This document shows, piece by piece, positions 7,413 through 15,577 of a DNA stretch of 64,000 nucleotides. The notes under the pieces were generated by a model. It had not been told where the DNA came from, searched no databases, and saw only the letters and a list, made by a program, of their open reading frames with translations. Position 1 is the stretch's first letter. Each line of letters starts with the position of its first letter. The translations under genes and the position numbers were made by a program. This stretch comes from Pseudoalteromonas piratica (GTDB taxonomy: Bacteria; Pseudomonadota; Gammaproteobacteria; Enterobacterales; Alteromonadaceae): positions 682,001 through 746,000 of the forward strand of contig NZ_CP009889.1 of assembly GCF_000788395.1 (NCBI RefSeq). The letters run 5' to 3'.

Positions 7413-8549
7413 ATGACCCAAAAATGTTTATTTTCCTTATCACTTGCCTTAGTGTTAATGGTTCCAGCTAAATTAAGTGCCACACAATGGCATCAATCTA
7501 AAAATGATCTTTCTGTATCATTAGCCAGTCAGTTTTCATATAACCTTTATTATCAAGATAGTAATCCTGAATCTTCTTTGTCGTCAGCGCTCGAAATGGA
7601 TTATGACAGAGTGGCGCTATTTGAAGGTTTTGCTATTCAAGTTCCATTTCAATTAAGGCAAAAAACGTATTTTTCTGAGTCGTCGCTAAACCACTTTGAT
7701 TACAAATTTACGCCAGCATTAAATCTTTTTTTATCAGAACAATCTGACTTAACATTTAAAGCAAATGCCCAACAAGCGCAGAAAATTAAAGGTGAAAAAA
7801 ACGCGGAATTTTTACCAGAAATAGCGGATTACGTGGAAGAAAAAGATCACTCTGCTGCATTGAGCTTACGTTTAGGACGGGCTCCTGAAAAGCAGTATTT
7901 AAACCTTGAGATTGCAACTAATCACTACCAGCAAGAATTTGAAGCATTAGCTTTGTCAAAAACTGAGTCGAAAATAGTGAGTGCTCGTTATGGACATAAA
8001 ATATCTGAAGACAGTTATGCTTTAGCTGATGGAACCTACAAAGATGAAAAGCGAAATGATTTAACCTCTTCATTGGTTGAATTGGGCTTTGGTTTATATA
8101 CGCGTTTAGGCGGTTCACATCAGTTTAATATAGTTGTTGGTTACTTTGAGCGCTCGGGCGATGCATCAAGTGATGGCTATTATTGGATGCTCAGTGATAA
8201 ATGGCGTATATCTGAAGATGTTGAGCTATCATTACTATCAGAGCAACACTCAGAGATCTCACTTTCTCAAAAATCGCTTACTCAATTAACTACCGAGAAC
8301 GATATTTCGCTGCGATACCAATTAAATAGTGAACACTACTTAAATTTATCACTTTCACAGATTAATCAAAATTTTGATCAATCTAATGATTTCCATAAAC
8401 GGCTAGTTGCAGCATTTGATTGGCAATGGCGACCTTATGATGGTTTTAATGTGGATACATCGTTGGCATTAGAACGTGTCGATACGAGCTTACTTGATAA
8501 ACAAGTTAACCAACAAAGCGCGCAAGTTGCATTGGAGTATTTATGGTAG
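7413..8549 (+). CDS. Outer-membrane beta-barrel protein of exopolysaccharide export
   Basis: A 378-residue protein with a signal peptide (1-23, ending LSA before TQWH). The remainder is alternating short amphipathic strands with Asp/Ser/Asn turns, and the last residue is Trp in EYLW, the C-terminal aromatic signal used by the BAM complex. This is the pattern of an outer-membrane beta-barrel of about 16-18 strands, as seen for barrel proteins encoded in exopolysaccharide and PEP-CTERM loci. It is the first gene of the plus arm and overlaps the Wza-like gene by seven bases. A likely role is the outer-membrane pore for the polymer, since the Wza-like neighbour lacks its own membrane-spanning region. 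Confidence 0.72.
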   Translation: MTQKCLFSLSLALVLMVPAKLSATQWHQSKNDLSVSLASQFSYNLYYQDSNPESSLSSALEMDYDRVALFEGFAIQVPFQLRQKTYFSESSLNHFDYKFTPALNLFLSEQSDLTFKANAQQAQKIKGEKNAEFLPEIADYVEEKDHSAALSLRLGRAPEKQYLNLEIATNHYQQEFEALALSKTESKIVSARYGHKISEDSYALADGTYKDEKRNDLTSSLVELGFGLYTRLGGSHQFNIVVGYFERSGDASSDGYYWMLSDKWRISEDVELSLLSEQHSEISLSQKSLTQLTTENDISLRYQLNSEHYLNLSLSQINQNFDQSNDFHKRLVAAFDWQWRPYDGFNVDTSLALERVDTSLLDKQVNQQSAQVALEYLW

Positions 8550-9067
8550 TTTACAAGTTACTATTAGTATTCATTACGTCTTTACTGTTATCTGTTACAT
8601 CCTATGCAAATGAGCAAATCTATCGCTTTGGTCCAGGTGATACAATTAGAGTATCAGTGTACTTAGAAAGTGACTTGTATTTTGAAGGCCAAATATCTCA
8701 ACAGGGTAGTATTGACTTCCCATTATTGGGCAGTTTGACGTTAAAAGGTCTGACACAACAAGAAGCAAAGCATTACATTGAGCAGCAATTAAAAGACGGA
8801 TATTTGGTGTCACCTAATGTATCCGTGAGAATTGTAAGTTACCGACCTTTTTTTATTTATGGTGAAGTTCGTAAACCAGGCAGCTACCCTTATCAGCCCA
8901 ACATCACCTTAGAACAAGCAATTGTGTTAGCAGGTGGCTTGAAAGATCGGGCATCGCGCGAACAATGGACCATTCAAAGAGGTGAAAAATCCAATATTTT
9001 CAAAGCTTCAGCAGACAGTATTGTGCAACCAGGCGATGTAATTAAAGTAGAAAAGAGCTTCTTTTAA
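8543..9067 (+). CDS. Short Wza-like polysaccharide export protein (OPX)
   Basis: A 174-residue periplasmic protein with a signal peptide ending SYA before NEQ. It has the poly-export domain (YRFGPGDTIRVSVY, then GSIDFPLLGSLTLKGLTQQEA, about 28-100) and one SLBB-like beta-grasp domain (FFIYGEVRKPGSYPYQPNITLEQAIVLAGG, about 105-140). E. coli Wza has about 380 residues, an N-terminal lipid anchor and a C-terminal helix barrel. All three features are missing here, so this protein cannot cross the outer membrane alone. Short OPX proteins of this kind work with separate beta-barrel porins in other bacteria. The gene abuts the Wzc-like gene with no spacer. Confidence 0.85.
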   Translation: MVVYKLLLVFITSLLLSVTSYANEQIYRFGPGDTIRVSVYLESDLYFEGQISQQGSIDFPLLGSLTLKGLTQQEAKHYIEQQLKDGYLVSPNVSVRIVSYRPFFIYGEVRKPGSYPYQPNITLEQAIVLAGGLKDRASREQWTIQRGEKSNIFKASADSIVQPGDVIKVEKSFF

Positions 9068-11140
9068 ATGAATAAGCCAGCTGTTGTTTCGCCAAGTAAT
9101 GTAGATACAAGTATTAATGTAGGCGACTTACTGGGTCTACTTTGGGTCAAAAAATGGGTCATTATTTTTGTGACTGGCAGTGTATTTTCACTTGGATTGT
9201 TATTTATCTCCAAATTACCAGATATTTACCGTGCTTCTACTACCATAATGGTAAAAGGTGAACGGGCTGACAACCCCCTTCAGACACTGGTGAGCGGCCA
9301 AATTGGTGTTCAGGAAGAGTTAGATACAACAATAAAACTCATCAAATCCATTCAGTTTGCAAAAGTACTTATTGATAAAATTAAGCAGCAATATGGTAAC
9401 GGGTTTCAATTTGACAAAGTACTTAACGATGAAAAAGAGTTTATAAAGGTTTTGAGCATTCAACCTGTGCCAAATACGCATATGCTTGAATTGTCATTTG
9501 AGCACACCGATGCCAAGTTTGCAGCTTTTGTGGTCAATTTAATTGCTTCGAGCTTTATTGATTATGAATTGTCTTTAATGCAACCGCACGCTGATAAAAG
9601 TGATGAGTGGATACGAACCAAGATCCAAGAAGTTAAAGATAAACTTGATGAAGAAGAAAGCAAGTTAAATGACTTTCGCCAAAATAATAATATTGTAGAT
9701 ATTGTGAGTTTTGTCAGTCTAGCAAAACAAGATATATCTCAATTACATGACCAAAAAAGATCGTTAACTTTAGAAGCTGAAAAGTTAGCAAGGGTGATCA
9801 AAACATTAGCAAATCATGCAAACACAGATAGTGCTTTGGTTATCTCGCAATGGAGTGATGTAGAAACCCTTAAAATTTTATCAAAACAGCAAGCACAACT
9901 TGAAACTGAACTTTCACAAATTAAGCTACGTTATCTTGAAAAACACCCTAAATACAAAGCAAAAATAACTGAGATTGAAGGGACACGGCAGCAACTTGCT
10001 TTGGAATTTGAAAAATTATCTGATGGACTAAAACATAAGTTAAGCGAAATAAATCAATCCATTAAAAGCTTAGATTTAAACCGCATTGCGGCAGAGCAGC
10101 AATTAGAACAAGCCATATTAAAAAACTTAGAATTCGAAAAAATTAAGCGCAGTGTTTCGGCGACCACACAACTTTTAGAGTCAATCACAGCTAAACAAAA
10201 GGAAGTGGAGCTGTTTAAAGATATTCATCATGCAAGCAGTATTATCATTGTTGACCCTGCCATTGAGCCAGAAAAACCGGTTAGACCAAAGCGTGCCATA
10301 CTTGCGGCTGTAGTTTTATTTATTGGCTTAGCTTTATCTTTACTTGTTATCTTTATTGCTAAGATCCTTGGAAACAGCCATAAAAAATATTACCAATTAG
10401 TTCGTGCATACGATTTAGATGTGCTCGGTGAATTACCCATTGTGAGTCGCTTCCGCCGTTATAAACGCGGTCTTATTTTTAGCAATGAAAATGAAGGAGA
10501 CTACCGATTATTTGAAGAGTGCATCCGTTCCATTCGAACGAGAATGTTACTCAGTGATGGTAGTCAACAAGATAAAATTATTGCAATCAGCTCGCTTGAA
10601 CCTGGAGAGGGCAAATCTAATTTCGCATTATTACTCGCTAAATCAATCTCTGAAGTGGAAGATGTGATTGTTATTGATGCTGATCTTAGGGAGCATTCAA
10701 TAACAGTAAAACTGGGTTATGAGCCAAGTCAGCCAGGACTAACTAATTTTTTAGCAAAAACCCATACATTCGAACAATGCGTTATTAAAGATCCAACGCT
10801 TAAAGCAGACGTGTTTGCCAGTGGTATTTTACCTAAGAAGCCACAGTTATTTTTATCTATGAGCCGCTTTGAAAACATGCTGAAAGCGTTGAGTAAACAA
10901 TACGATCGCGTTATTTTAAATTGTCCGCCACTCTTTTTTGCCTCAGATATTATGCTGATCAGTAAGCATGTTAATACCATTAACTTAATCGTAGATGTGC
11001 AAAAACACACAGTGACAGAGCTTGAAAATGAATTAGATCAGTTGGTGTACACAAAAAGCAAAGTGAATAGTGTGATTTTCAACAAAATAAAAGTAGAGCA
11101 CAAAAACTATTATCGCCGTGTCAAAAATCGAAAAATATAA
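9068..11140 (+). CDS. Wzc-like polysaccharide co-polymerase with BY-kinase domain
   Basis: A 690-residue inner-membrane protein. Residues about 17-50 hold a Wzz domain start and first membrane helix, about 170-380 a long periplasmic coiled coil, and about 410-435 the second membrane helix after a PEKPVRPKR motif. A cytoplasmic BY-kinase domain follows: Walker A PGEGKS at 512-517 (Lys516) and Walker A' DAD at 537-539. The Walker B position reads LNCPP, with Asn618 where Asp is expected. The C-terminus has only one Tyr pair (KNYYRR) in place of a long Tyr cluster. The protein should control chain length and connect the polymerase with the export channel. Kinase activity is doubtful because of Asn618. 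Confidence 0.88.
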   Translation: MNKPAVVSPSNVDTSINVGDLLGLLWVKKWVIIFVTGSVFSLGLLFISKLPDIYRASTTIMVKGERADNPLQTLVSGQIGVQEELDTTIKLIKSIQFAKVLIDKIKQQYGNGFQFDKVLNDEKEFIKVLSIQPVPNTHMLELSFEHTDAKFAAFVVNLIASSFIDYELSLMQPHADKSDEWIRTKIQEVKDKLDEEESKLNDFRQNNNIVDIVSFVSLAKQDISQLHDQKRSLTLEAEKLARVIKTLANHANTDSALVISQWSDVETLKILSKQQAQLETELSQIKLRYLEKHPKYKAKITEIEGTRQQLALEFEKLSDGLKHKLSEINQSIKSLDLNRIAAEQQLEQAILKNLEFEKIKRSVSATTQLLESITAKQKEVELFKDIHHASSIIIVDPAIEPEKPVRPKRAILAAVVLFIGLALSLLVIFIAKILGNSHKKYYQLVRAYDLDVLGELPIVSRFRRYKRGLIFSNENEGDYRLFEECIRSIRTRMLLSDGSQQDKIIAISSLEPGEGKSNFALLLAKSISEVEDVIVIDADLREHSITVKLGYEPSQPGLTNFLAKTHTFEQCVIKDPTLKADVFASGILPKKPQLFLSMSRFENMLKALSKQYDRVILNCPPLFFASDIMLISKHVNTINLIVDVQKHTVTELENELDQLVYTKSKVNSVIFNKIKVEHKNYYRRVKNRKI

Positions 11141-11160
11141 CCAGTAAAGGTGTTTAAATA

Positions 11161-11637
11161 TTACTTAAGCAATAATCCCTCTTTAATCGGTTGAAAACGG
11201 CTTGCACTGTAAATAAGCGATTGTGCGGTTAATTGCTCAACCCCATAAACCCAAGTTTCTATGCCATGCTTAGCAGCAACTTTTTGTAATAACAAATCAA
11301 AATCACCATCGCCCGAAAGTAAACACACTACATCTACATTGGGCGCATGTTCTAATACATCAATGGTTATACCCACATCCCAATCACCTTTAGCTGAGCC
11401 ATCCGAACGTTGAATAAAAGGTTTTAGTTTTACATCAAAGCCAATGTGTTTAAGTGCTTTTTGAAATTTATGCTGTTGGTCGTCTTGGCGCGCAATTGCA
11501 TACGCATTTGCTAATATAATTTCACCTTGGTTTGACAATTGTTGCCATAATTCGCGGTAATTAAATTGACGTTGATATGCTTGGCGTGTGGTGTAGTAGA
11601 TATTTTGAATATCGACAAAAAGGGCTATTTTTTTCAA
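11161..11637 (-). CDS. NYN domain (LabA/DUF88-like) protein
   Basis: A 158-residue single-domain NYN protein, a PIN-like nuclease fold. The acidic residues expected to hold metal are visible in FVDIQNIYY (near residue 9), KGDWDVGITIDVL (near 93-105) and LLSGDGDFDLLL (near 115-126). The family processes or binds RNA; LabA is one relative, but the substrate here is unknown. No ATG is available in frame after the upstream stop, so it must start at TTG 11637, giving MKKIALFVDIQN. It diverges from dbpA, another RNA gene with a TTG start, and the two are read from the same 107-base region. Confidence 0.85.
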   Translation of the reverse strand: MKKIALFVDIQNIYYTTRQAYQRQFNYRELWQQLSNQGEIILANAYAIARQDDQQHKFQKALKHIGFDVKLKPFIQRSDGSAKGDWDVGITIDVLEHAPNVDVVCLLSGDGDFDLLLQKVAAKHGIETWVYGVEQLTAQSLIYSASRFQPIKEGLLLK

Positions 11638-11707
11638 ATTAATTCATCATCGTTTGTTTTGTAAACTATAGCAAGCATCGATTGAGAGTAACAGCAGCGA
11701 GAGGCTG

Positions 11708-11716
11708 TGGTATAAT
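11708..11716 (+). promoter_or_regulatory. Extended -10 promoter element of dbpA
   Basis: TGGTATAAT matches the extended -10 consensus TGnTATAAT. Transcription would begin near 11723, about 22 bases before the TTG start of dbpA. No good -35 hexamer is seen at the normal distance, which fits an extended -10 promoter. Confidence 0.5.
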
Positions 11717-11744
11717 TTTCTTTTTAAAATTTTGAGTAATCACT

Positions 11745-13136
11745 TTGTCTACAGCTTCTTGTTTTTCCCAAACGGCGTTATCGCCCTCACTATTGGAAAA
11801 CCTAACCAGTTTAGGTTATACGTCTATGACCGATATTCAGGCACAAACGTTACCGCTTATACTTAACGGAAAAGATGTGATTGGGCAGGGCAAAACAGGC
11901 TCGGGTAAAACGGCAGCGTTTTCGCTTGGCTTATTACATAACCTAAATGTAAAACGTTTTCGCGTACAAGCAGTGGTTGTGTGTCCTACTCGTGAACTAG
12001 CCGACCAAGTAGCTGTAGAGATACGAAAGCTTGCGCGCGCCATTCATAATATTAAAGTGCTCGCGTTATGTGGTGGTGCACCAATGGGTCCTCAAATAGG
12101 CTCGCTTGAACATGGCGCACACATTGTTGTGGGTACGCCTGGGCGAATTGAAGAGCATTTACGAAAAGGGCGTTTAAACCTAAATGAAGTCAATACCTTT
12201 GTGCTTGATGAAGCCGATCGAATGCTTGAAATGGGTTTTGAAGAATCACTAAATTGTATCATTGAGCATTTACCAGCAGTTCGTCAAAACTTACTTTTCA
12301 GTGCAACTTATCCATTAAAAATTGAGCAGTTAGCAAAGCATGTGATGGTTAACCCCGAAAAAATTGTGGTCGAAGCGACACACGACCATAGCTCAATTAG
12401 CCAATATTTTTATGAAGTTGAAAATAACTATGCACGCTTAGATGCGGTAAATCGTTTATTACTTAAGTTTCAGCCAAAATCGGCCGTGGTGTTCTGTAAT
12501 ACAAAAAATGAATGCCAAAGTGTGTGTGATGAATTAAGTCAATTTGGCTTTGATAGCGCAGCTTTGCATGGTGATTTAGAACAAAAAGATCGTGACCGTA
12601 CATTAGTTCGTTTTGCTAACAAAAGTTTAACTATTTTGGTTGCAACAGACGTTGCTGCGCGTGGAATCGATGTCGACCATGTTGATATGGTGATTAACTA
12701 TCATATTGCGCACGACCCAGAAGTCCATGTTCATCGCATTGGTCGTACTGGCCGCGCCGGCAATAAGGGCATTGCTTGTTCACTAATGAGTTACAAAGAG
12801 TCTCATAAGGTAAATGCACTGGAAGACTATTTAAATATGGAAGCGTTACCTACTGATTTACCAAACGATGACGTATTTACAAATACAATTGAGCGTGCTC
12901 CTAATATTACATTGCAAATTGATGGCGGCAAAAAAGCAAAGCTTCGACCGGGTGACATTTTAGGCGCTTTGACAGCAAATTCTGCGATAAGTGGCGATCA
13001 GATTGGCAAAATCAAAGTAACTGCGATGACATCCTATGTTGCTGTTACACGCAAAATAGCAAATTTAGCAGTTAAAACCATCAGTGAAGGCAAGATGAAA
13101 GGGCGAAACTTTAGAGTTCGCAAAATGACAAAATAA
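11745..13136 (+). CDS. dbpA: ATP-dependent RNA helicase DbpA
   Basis: A 463-residue DEAD-box helicase. Motifs in order: Q motif around GYTSMTDIQAQ (25-35), Walker A GKTGSGKT, PTRELA, TPGR, DEAD in LDEADRML, SAT, and HRIGRTGRAG in the second RecA domain. The C-terminal part (about 390-463), with KLRPGDILGALT, IGKIKV and GRNFRVRKM, is the DbpA RNA-binding domain. That domain recognises hairpin 92 of 23S rRNA and directs the enzyme to 50S assembly. The family length of about 457 agrees. The start is TTG at 11745, with a GAG about nine bases upstream; the protein sequence begins exactly where DbpA should. Confidence 0.93.
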   Translation: MSTASCFSQTALSPSLLENLTSLGYTSMTDIQAQTLPLILNGKDVIGQGKTGSGKTAAFSLGLLHNLNVKRFRVQAVVVCPTRELADQVAVEIRKLARAIHNIKVLALCGGAPMGPQIGSLEHGAHIVVGTPGRIEEHLRKGRLNLNEVNTFVLDEADRMLEMGFEESLNCIIEHLPAVRQNLLFSATYPLKIEQLAKHVMVNPEKIVVEATHDHSSISQYFYEVENNYARLDAVNRLLLKFQPKSAVVFCNTKNECQSVCDELSQFGFDSAALHGDLEQKDRDRTLVRFANKSLTILVATDVAARGIDVDHVDMVINYHIAHDPEVHVHRIGRTGRAGNKGIACSLMSYKESHKVNALEDYLNMEALPTDLPNDDVFTNTIERAPNITLQIDGGKKAKLRPGDILGALTANSAISGDQIGKIKVTAMTSYVAVTRKIANLAVKTISEGKMKGRNFRVRKMTK

Positions 13137-13156
13137 AGTTCAAATACCCGTGTATT

Positions 13157-13187
13157 AATATATGGCGATAATGATTCGCCATATATT
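13157..13187. repeat. Perfect 11-bp inverted repeat downstream of dbpA
   Basis: AATATATGGCG at 13157-13167 and CGCCATATATT at 13177-13187 are perfect complements around a 9-base loop. The hairpin begins 21 bases after the dbpA stop. No T-run follows, so it is not a standard intrinsic terminator, but it could protect or end the dbpA transcript and that of the convergent gene. Confidence 0.6.
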
Positions 13188-13192
13188 GTAAG

Positions 13193-13228
13193 GTTTGTGT
13201 TTGTGTTTGTGTTTGTGTTTGTGTTTGT
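13193..13228. repeat. Hexanucleotide tandem repeat (GTTTGT)6
   Basis: Six perfect copies of GTTTGT fill 36 bases between dbpA and the convergent gene, nine bases before that gene's stop codon. Perfect short tandem repeats can change copy number by slippage. Here the array is outside both coding regions, at the 3' end of two converging transcripts. Confidence 0.9.
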
Positions 13229-13236
13229 AGTCGTTG

Positions 13237-14175
13237 TCAAAAATATAACGTACCATTTTTCTCAATTTGTTTTCGCCACTCGTTACTTAAGGCATTTGCT
13301 TTATCGCGCTCGTTAGCAGTTAATTGATCAAATTGTCTATTTACAAAAAATGAATAACGATTGTAAATTTGATCATCATTGGTAAGTTCAACGATCAGTT
13401 TATTCAGTGCATAGGACTTAATATGCCCATTTAAGCCATAGTTTTGTGAATGGTAACTGTTAGATAATTGCTTTAATGCGGAGATGCTGCCATGCTTGGC
13501 TGCAGATATTAAAAATGCTTCTTTGTGCGCTAAAAACTTATCTCGACGGGCTATATACTCATTCCTGCTAAGACTTTTGCCTTGCTGTAACTGCATGTAA
13601 AACTTCGATGTCATGCGACCAAACTCTTCTTGCGCTGCTACAAGTCCATTCGCTGCAGCTTGCTCTAAATGTATTAAAACGTTATTTAATTCATCTCTAT
13701 CAAGCCCTTGGCAGTATTCGTATTGGACCGTGATTTGCTCAATAGTACGACTACTATCTTCTAATTGATAAGCGTTTGCTAATTTTTGTTCAAAACGCGC
13801 TTCATCTAAAGGAGCATTGAAACAATAAAGTAAATTTTTAGCATAAATATACCGAGCTTCATTATTGCCATTAGCAATTTGGAGTTTAAGTGTCTTCACA
13901 TGATTTGTAATACCTGTCTCAAATTTCCATTGGGGCTTTTCTATAACCATAAAGCCATTAAATTGCGACATGCTTTGTTCATTATCTGTGTCAGTATTTG
14001 GCGGATGGTTTACAGATTCAACTTGCATTGGTGTCTCTGAGTGTTGTTTTACAAGCTGATTGGTTTCATTAATTGATGAAGTGCTAGATTGATTGTCTAG
14101 CTGAGGGCTTAACGCAATATACGCAATGATAAGCACACAGGTAGGAATAAGAGTCAAAGCTATTTTTGAAGGCAT
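13237..14175 (-). CDS. Membrane-anchored protein with Sel1/TPR-like helices, unknown function
   Basis: A 312-residue protein not assigned to a named family. Residues 7-25 form one hydrophobic segment, a signal anchor, followed by a Ser/Asn/Gln-rich linker. The rest is helical, with segments such as AAANGLVAAQEEFGRM and AAKHGSISALKQLSNSY. These match the A-x2-G-x2-A-x2-LG rhythm of Sel1-like repeats. Such repeats are protein-binding scaffolds. It would lie mainly in the periplasm. It is a single gene, upstream of nothing co-directional within 90 bases, and it converges on dbpA. Confidence 0.6.
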   Translation of the reverse strand: MPSKIALTLIPTCVLIIAYIALSPQLDNQSSTSSINETNQLVKQHSETPMQVESVNHPPNTDTDNEQSMSQFNGFMVIEKPQWKFETGITNHVKTLKLQIANGNNEARYIYAKNLLYCFNAPLDEARFEQKLANAYQLEDSSRTIEQITVQYEYCQGLDRDELNNVLIHLEQAAANGLVAAQEEFGRMTSKFYMQLQQGKSLSRNEYIARRDKFLAHKEAFLISAAKHGSISALKQLSNSYHSQNYGLNGHIKSYALNKLIVELTNDDQIYNRYSFFVNRQFDQLTANERDKANALSNEWRKQIEKNGTLYF

Positions 14176-14265
14176 AAGTAAACTTTTAATTAGAATGAAA
14201 AGACAATGAGGGGTTGTGTTAGACCCAACTAAAAAGAGTAACGCTTATTTGTAGTAAATTTAAAA

Positions 14266-14997
14266 TTATAAGCCATGTTTTTTGTTGTAATCGTAAAGGG
14301 CATTTCTTACTTTATCAACCAGGGCTTTGTCTGTTTTTAGTCCAAATGCCATACAGCCTTCGGCATCACTTGGCTTTTTAACTTCAAACACTTTCTCTAC
14401 ATCTGACGTAGGTCGTTTAAAATGGCGAAGATTTTCAGCCATTTCCCACTCTGTTTGCAACACTAAATCAACGCGCTCGGCGAAAAATTTACGGGTACCT
14501 GCATAAGGGTCGCCAGTCACATCTAAGTTAACACCATTAACGAAACCTTTAGATAACAAATATTCGTGATCGCTTTCACTTTTTTCTATTGACGTTACAT
14601 AGTTTCGCGCATCATCGATACTTTTGATTTTAATGTCTGTGCGTTTTGATAGTTTGTAAAGATTAACCTTAATTGGACCTATCAGAGGGCAAACCCATTG
14701 AAATAGATTTTCTCTTTCTTTGGTTCTAAGAATGGTATAGATCAGCGTGTTTTCATCGTTAGATGTCAGGATCATTGAACGAGCCCAAGGGTAGGAGGTG
14801 ATAGTGTAATCGATGTTTATACTGTCTAAAATTGCTTTTACGCGTTGTGTTGCAATACCTGAAACTTCACCCTGTTCGTTCGTGTAGTTAAACGGTCGCC
14901 ACTCTTCAGTAACAACATTTAATTTTGCTACTACCAAGGTTGGTAATAGGGCCATTAAAAATAAAAAACAAAAGCGGTTTAACACAATACGAAACAC
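14266..14997 (-). CDS. Periplasmic solute-binding protein, SBP family 3 like
   Basis: A 243-residue protein with a signal peptide (1-24, ending VVA before KLNV). The mature part begins VVTEEWRPFNYTNEQGEVSGIATQRVKAIL, the standard first lobe of family 3 extracellular solute-binding proteins. An ERENLFQWVCPL segment and an EGCMAFGLK segment follow, as in the amino-acid-binding-like group. No permease or ATPase gene is near, and orphan proteins of this type are common in Alteromonadales. A transport partner elsewhere or a sensory role are both possible. The start is GTG 14997, with GGGAG about 11 bases upstream. Confidence 0.8.
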   Translation of the reverse strand: MFRIVLNRFCFLFLMALLPTLVVAKLNVVTEEWRPFNYTNEQGEVSGIATQRVKAILDSINIDYTITSYPWARSMILTSNDENTLIYTILRTKERENLFQWVCPLIGPIKVNLYKLSKRTDIKIKSIDDARNYVTSIEKSESDHEYLLSKGFVNGVNLDVTGDPYAGTRKFFAERVDLVLQTEWEMAENLRHFKRPTSDVEKVFEVKKPSDAEGCMAFGLKTDKALVDKVRNALYDYNKKHGL

Positions 14998-15311
14998 ACT
15001 AACTGCAACTCCCTAAGCAATGCGTTTAGGTAGTTTAACTACTTTTCCGCACAAATATATTCAATTTAAGAACAATTTAATCCAATTTGAAACATCAATA
15101 TATAACGTTGTATTACGTTTTTAAATAAGGAAATACATTCTCAGTTTAAAATATCTGATAATTTTTCAATTTAACTGTAACGATATGTTATGAAGATTAA
15201 GAAAGGAAAGGGCAGTTTCGAAAAAGTTTCAATTAATAACTTAGAGGTTAAATTGGCTAACCTATGGTGGGTCAGAATAGCATTAAAAGGGCGTTAGCCC
15301 TTATAAAAAAC
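14998..15311. other. Intergenic region, no gene seen
   Basis: These 314 AT-rich bases lie between two minus-strand genes. The right end holds the terminator of the DUF2986 gene (15287-15302). The rest must contain the promoter of the solute-binding protein gene, but I could not single out -10 and -35 elements. A small AGGTTA/TAACCT hairpin near 15244-15262 is the only other structure. Confidence 0.5.
15287..15302 (-). terminator. Intrinsic terminator of the DUF2986 gene
   Basis: AAGGGC (15287-15292) and GCCCTT (15297-15302) form a tight hairpin with a GTTA loop. Read on the minus strand, it is followed by a short T-run and lies ten bases after the stop codon at 15312. Confidence 0.6.
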
Positions 15312-15458
15312 TTAATTCTCGGAGCTGTGCGTCTCTTGTGCCATCTTTTCGCGCTCGGCTTTAGAGATATACTTAGGCTTGTTACTTTTATTAAGCTTCT
15401 CGTTTGCTTTTTTGTCTTTTTTCTTGAGCTTTTCGTATATTTTCTTACGACGGTTCAT
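15312..15458 (-). CDS. DUF2986 family small basic protein
   Basis: A 48-residue gene starting at ATG 15458 and ending with TAA at 15312-15314. The product starts MNRRKKIYEKLKKKDKK and contains NKPKYISKAEREKMA. This is the whole conserved pattern of the DUF2986 family of small, very Lys-rich proteins found in Vibrionales and Alteromonadales. Function is unknown; the charge suggests binding to nucleic acid or ribosomes, which is inference only. A GAG element lies about eight bases before the start and an intrinsic terminator follows. An opposite-strand frame over the same bases (15264-15473) is a shadow. Confidence 0.85.
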   Translation of the reverse strand: MNRRKKIYEKLKKKDKKANEKLNKSNKPKYISKAEREKMAQETHSSEN

Positions 15459-15577
15459 GATGATCTCAATTAATTAAACTTCTGATATTTTAACACAGCA
15501 AACTTTAAAACAATGACATTATTTAAAATACATTTTTTTATGTCGTTAGCTTAGCAATCACTTAACATTTAGCTAGA

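Noticed and set aside
13193..13228. Possible CRISPR-like repeat
   Set aside because: Six-base units with no spacers: a simple tandem repeat, not a CRISPR array.
13034..13240. A minus-strand frame with repeated Thr-Asn residues
   Set aside because: The Thr-Asn run is just the translation of the GTTTGT repeat and the rest overlaps dbpA.
15264..15473. A 69-codon plus-strand frame
   Set aside because: It is the antisense shadow of the DUF2986 gene, which has a conserved product and a terminator.
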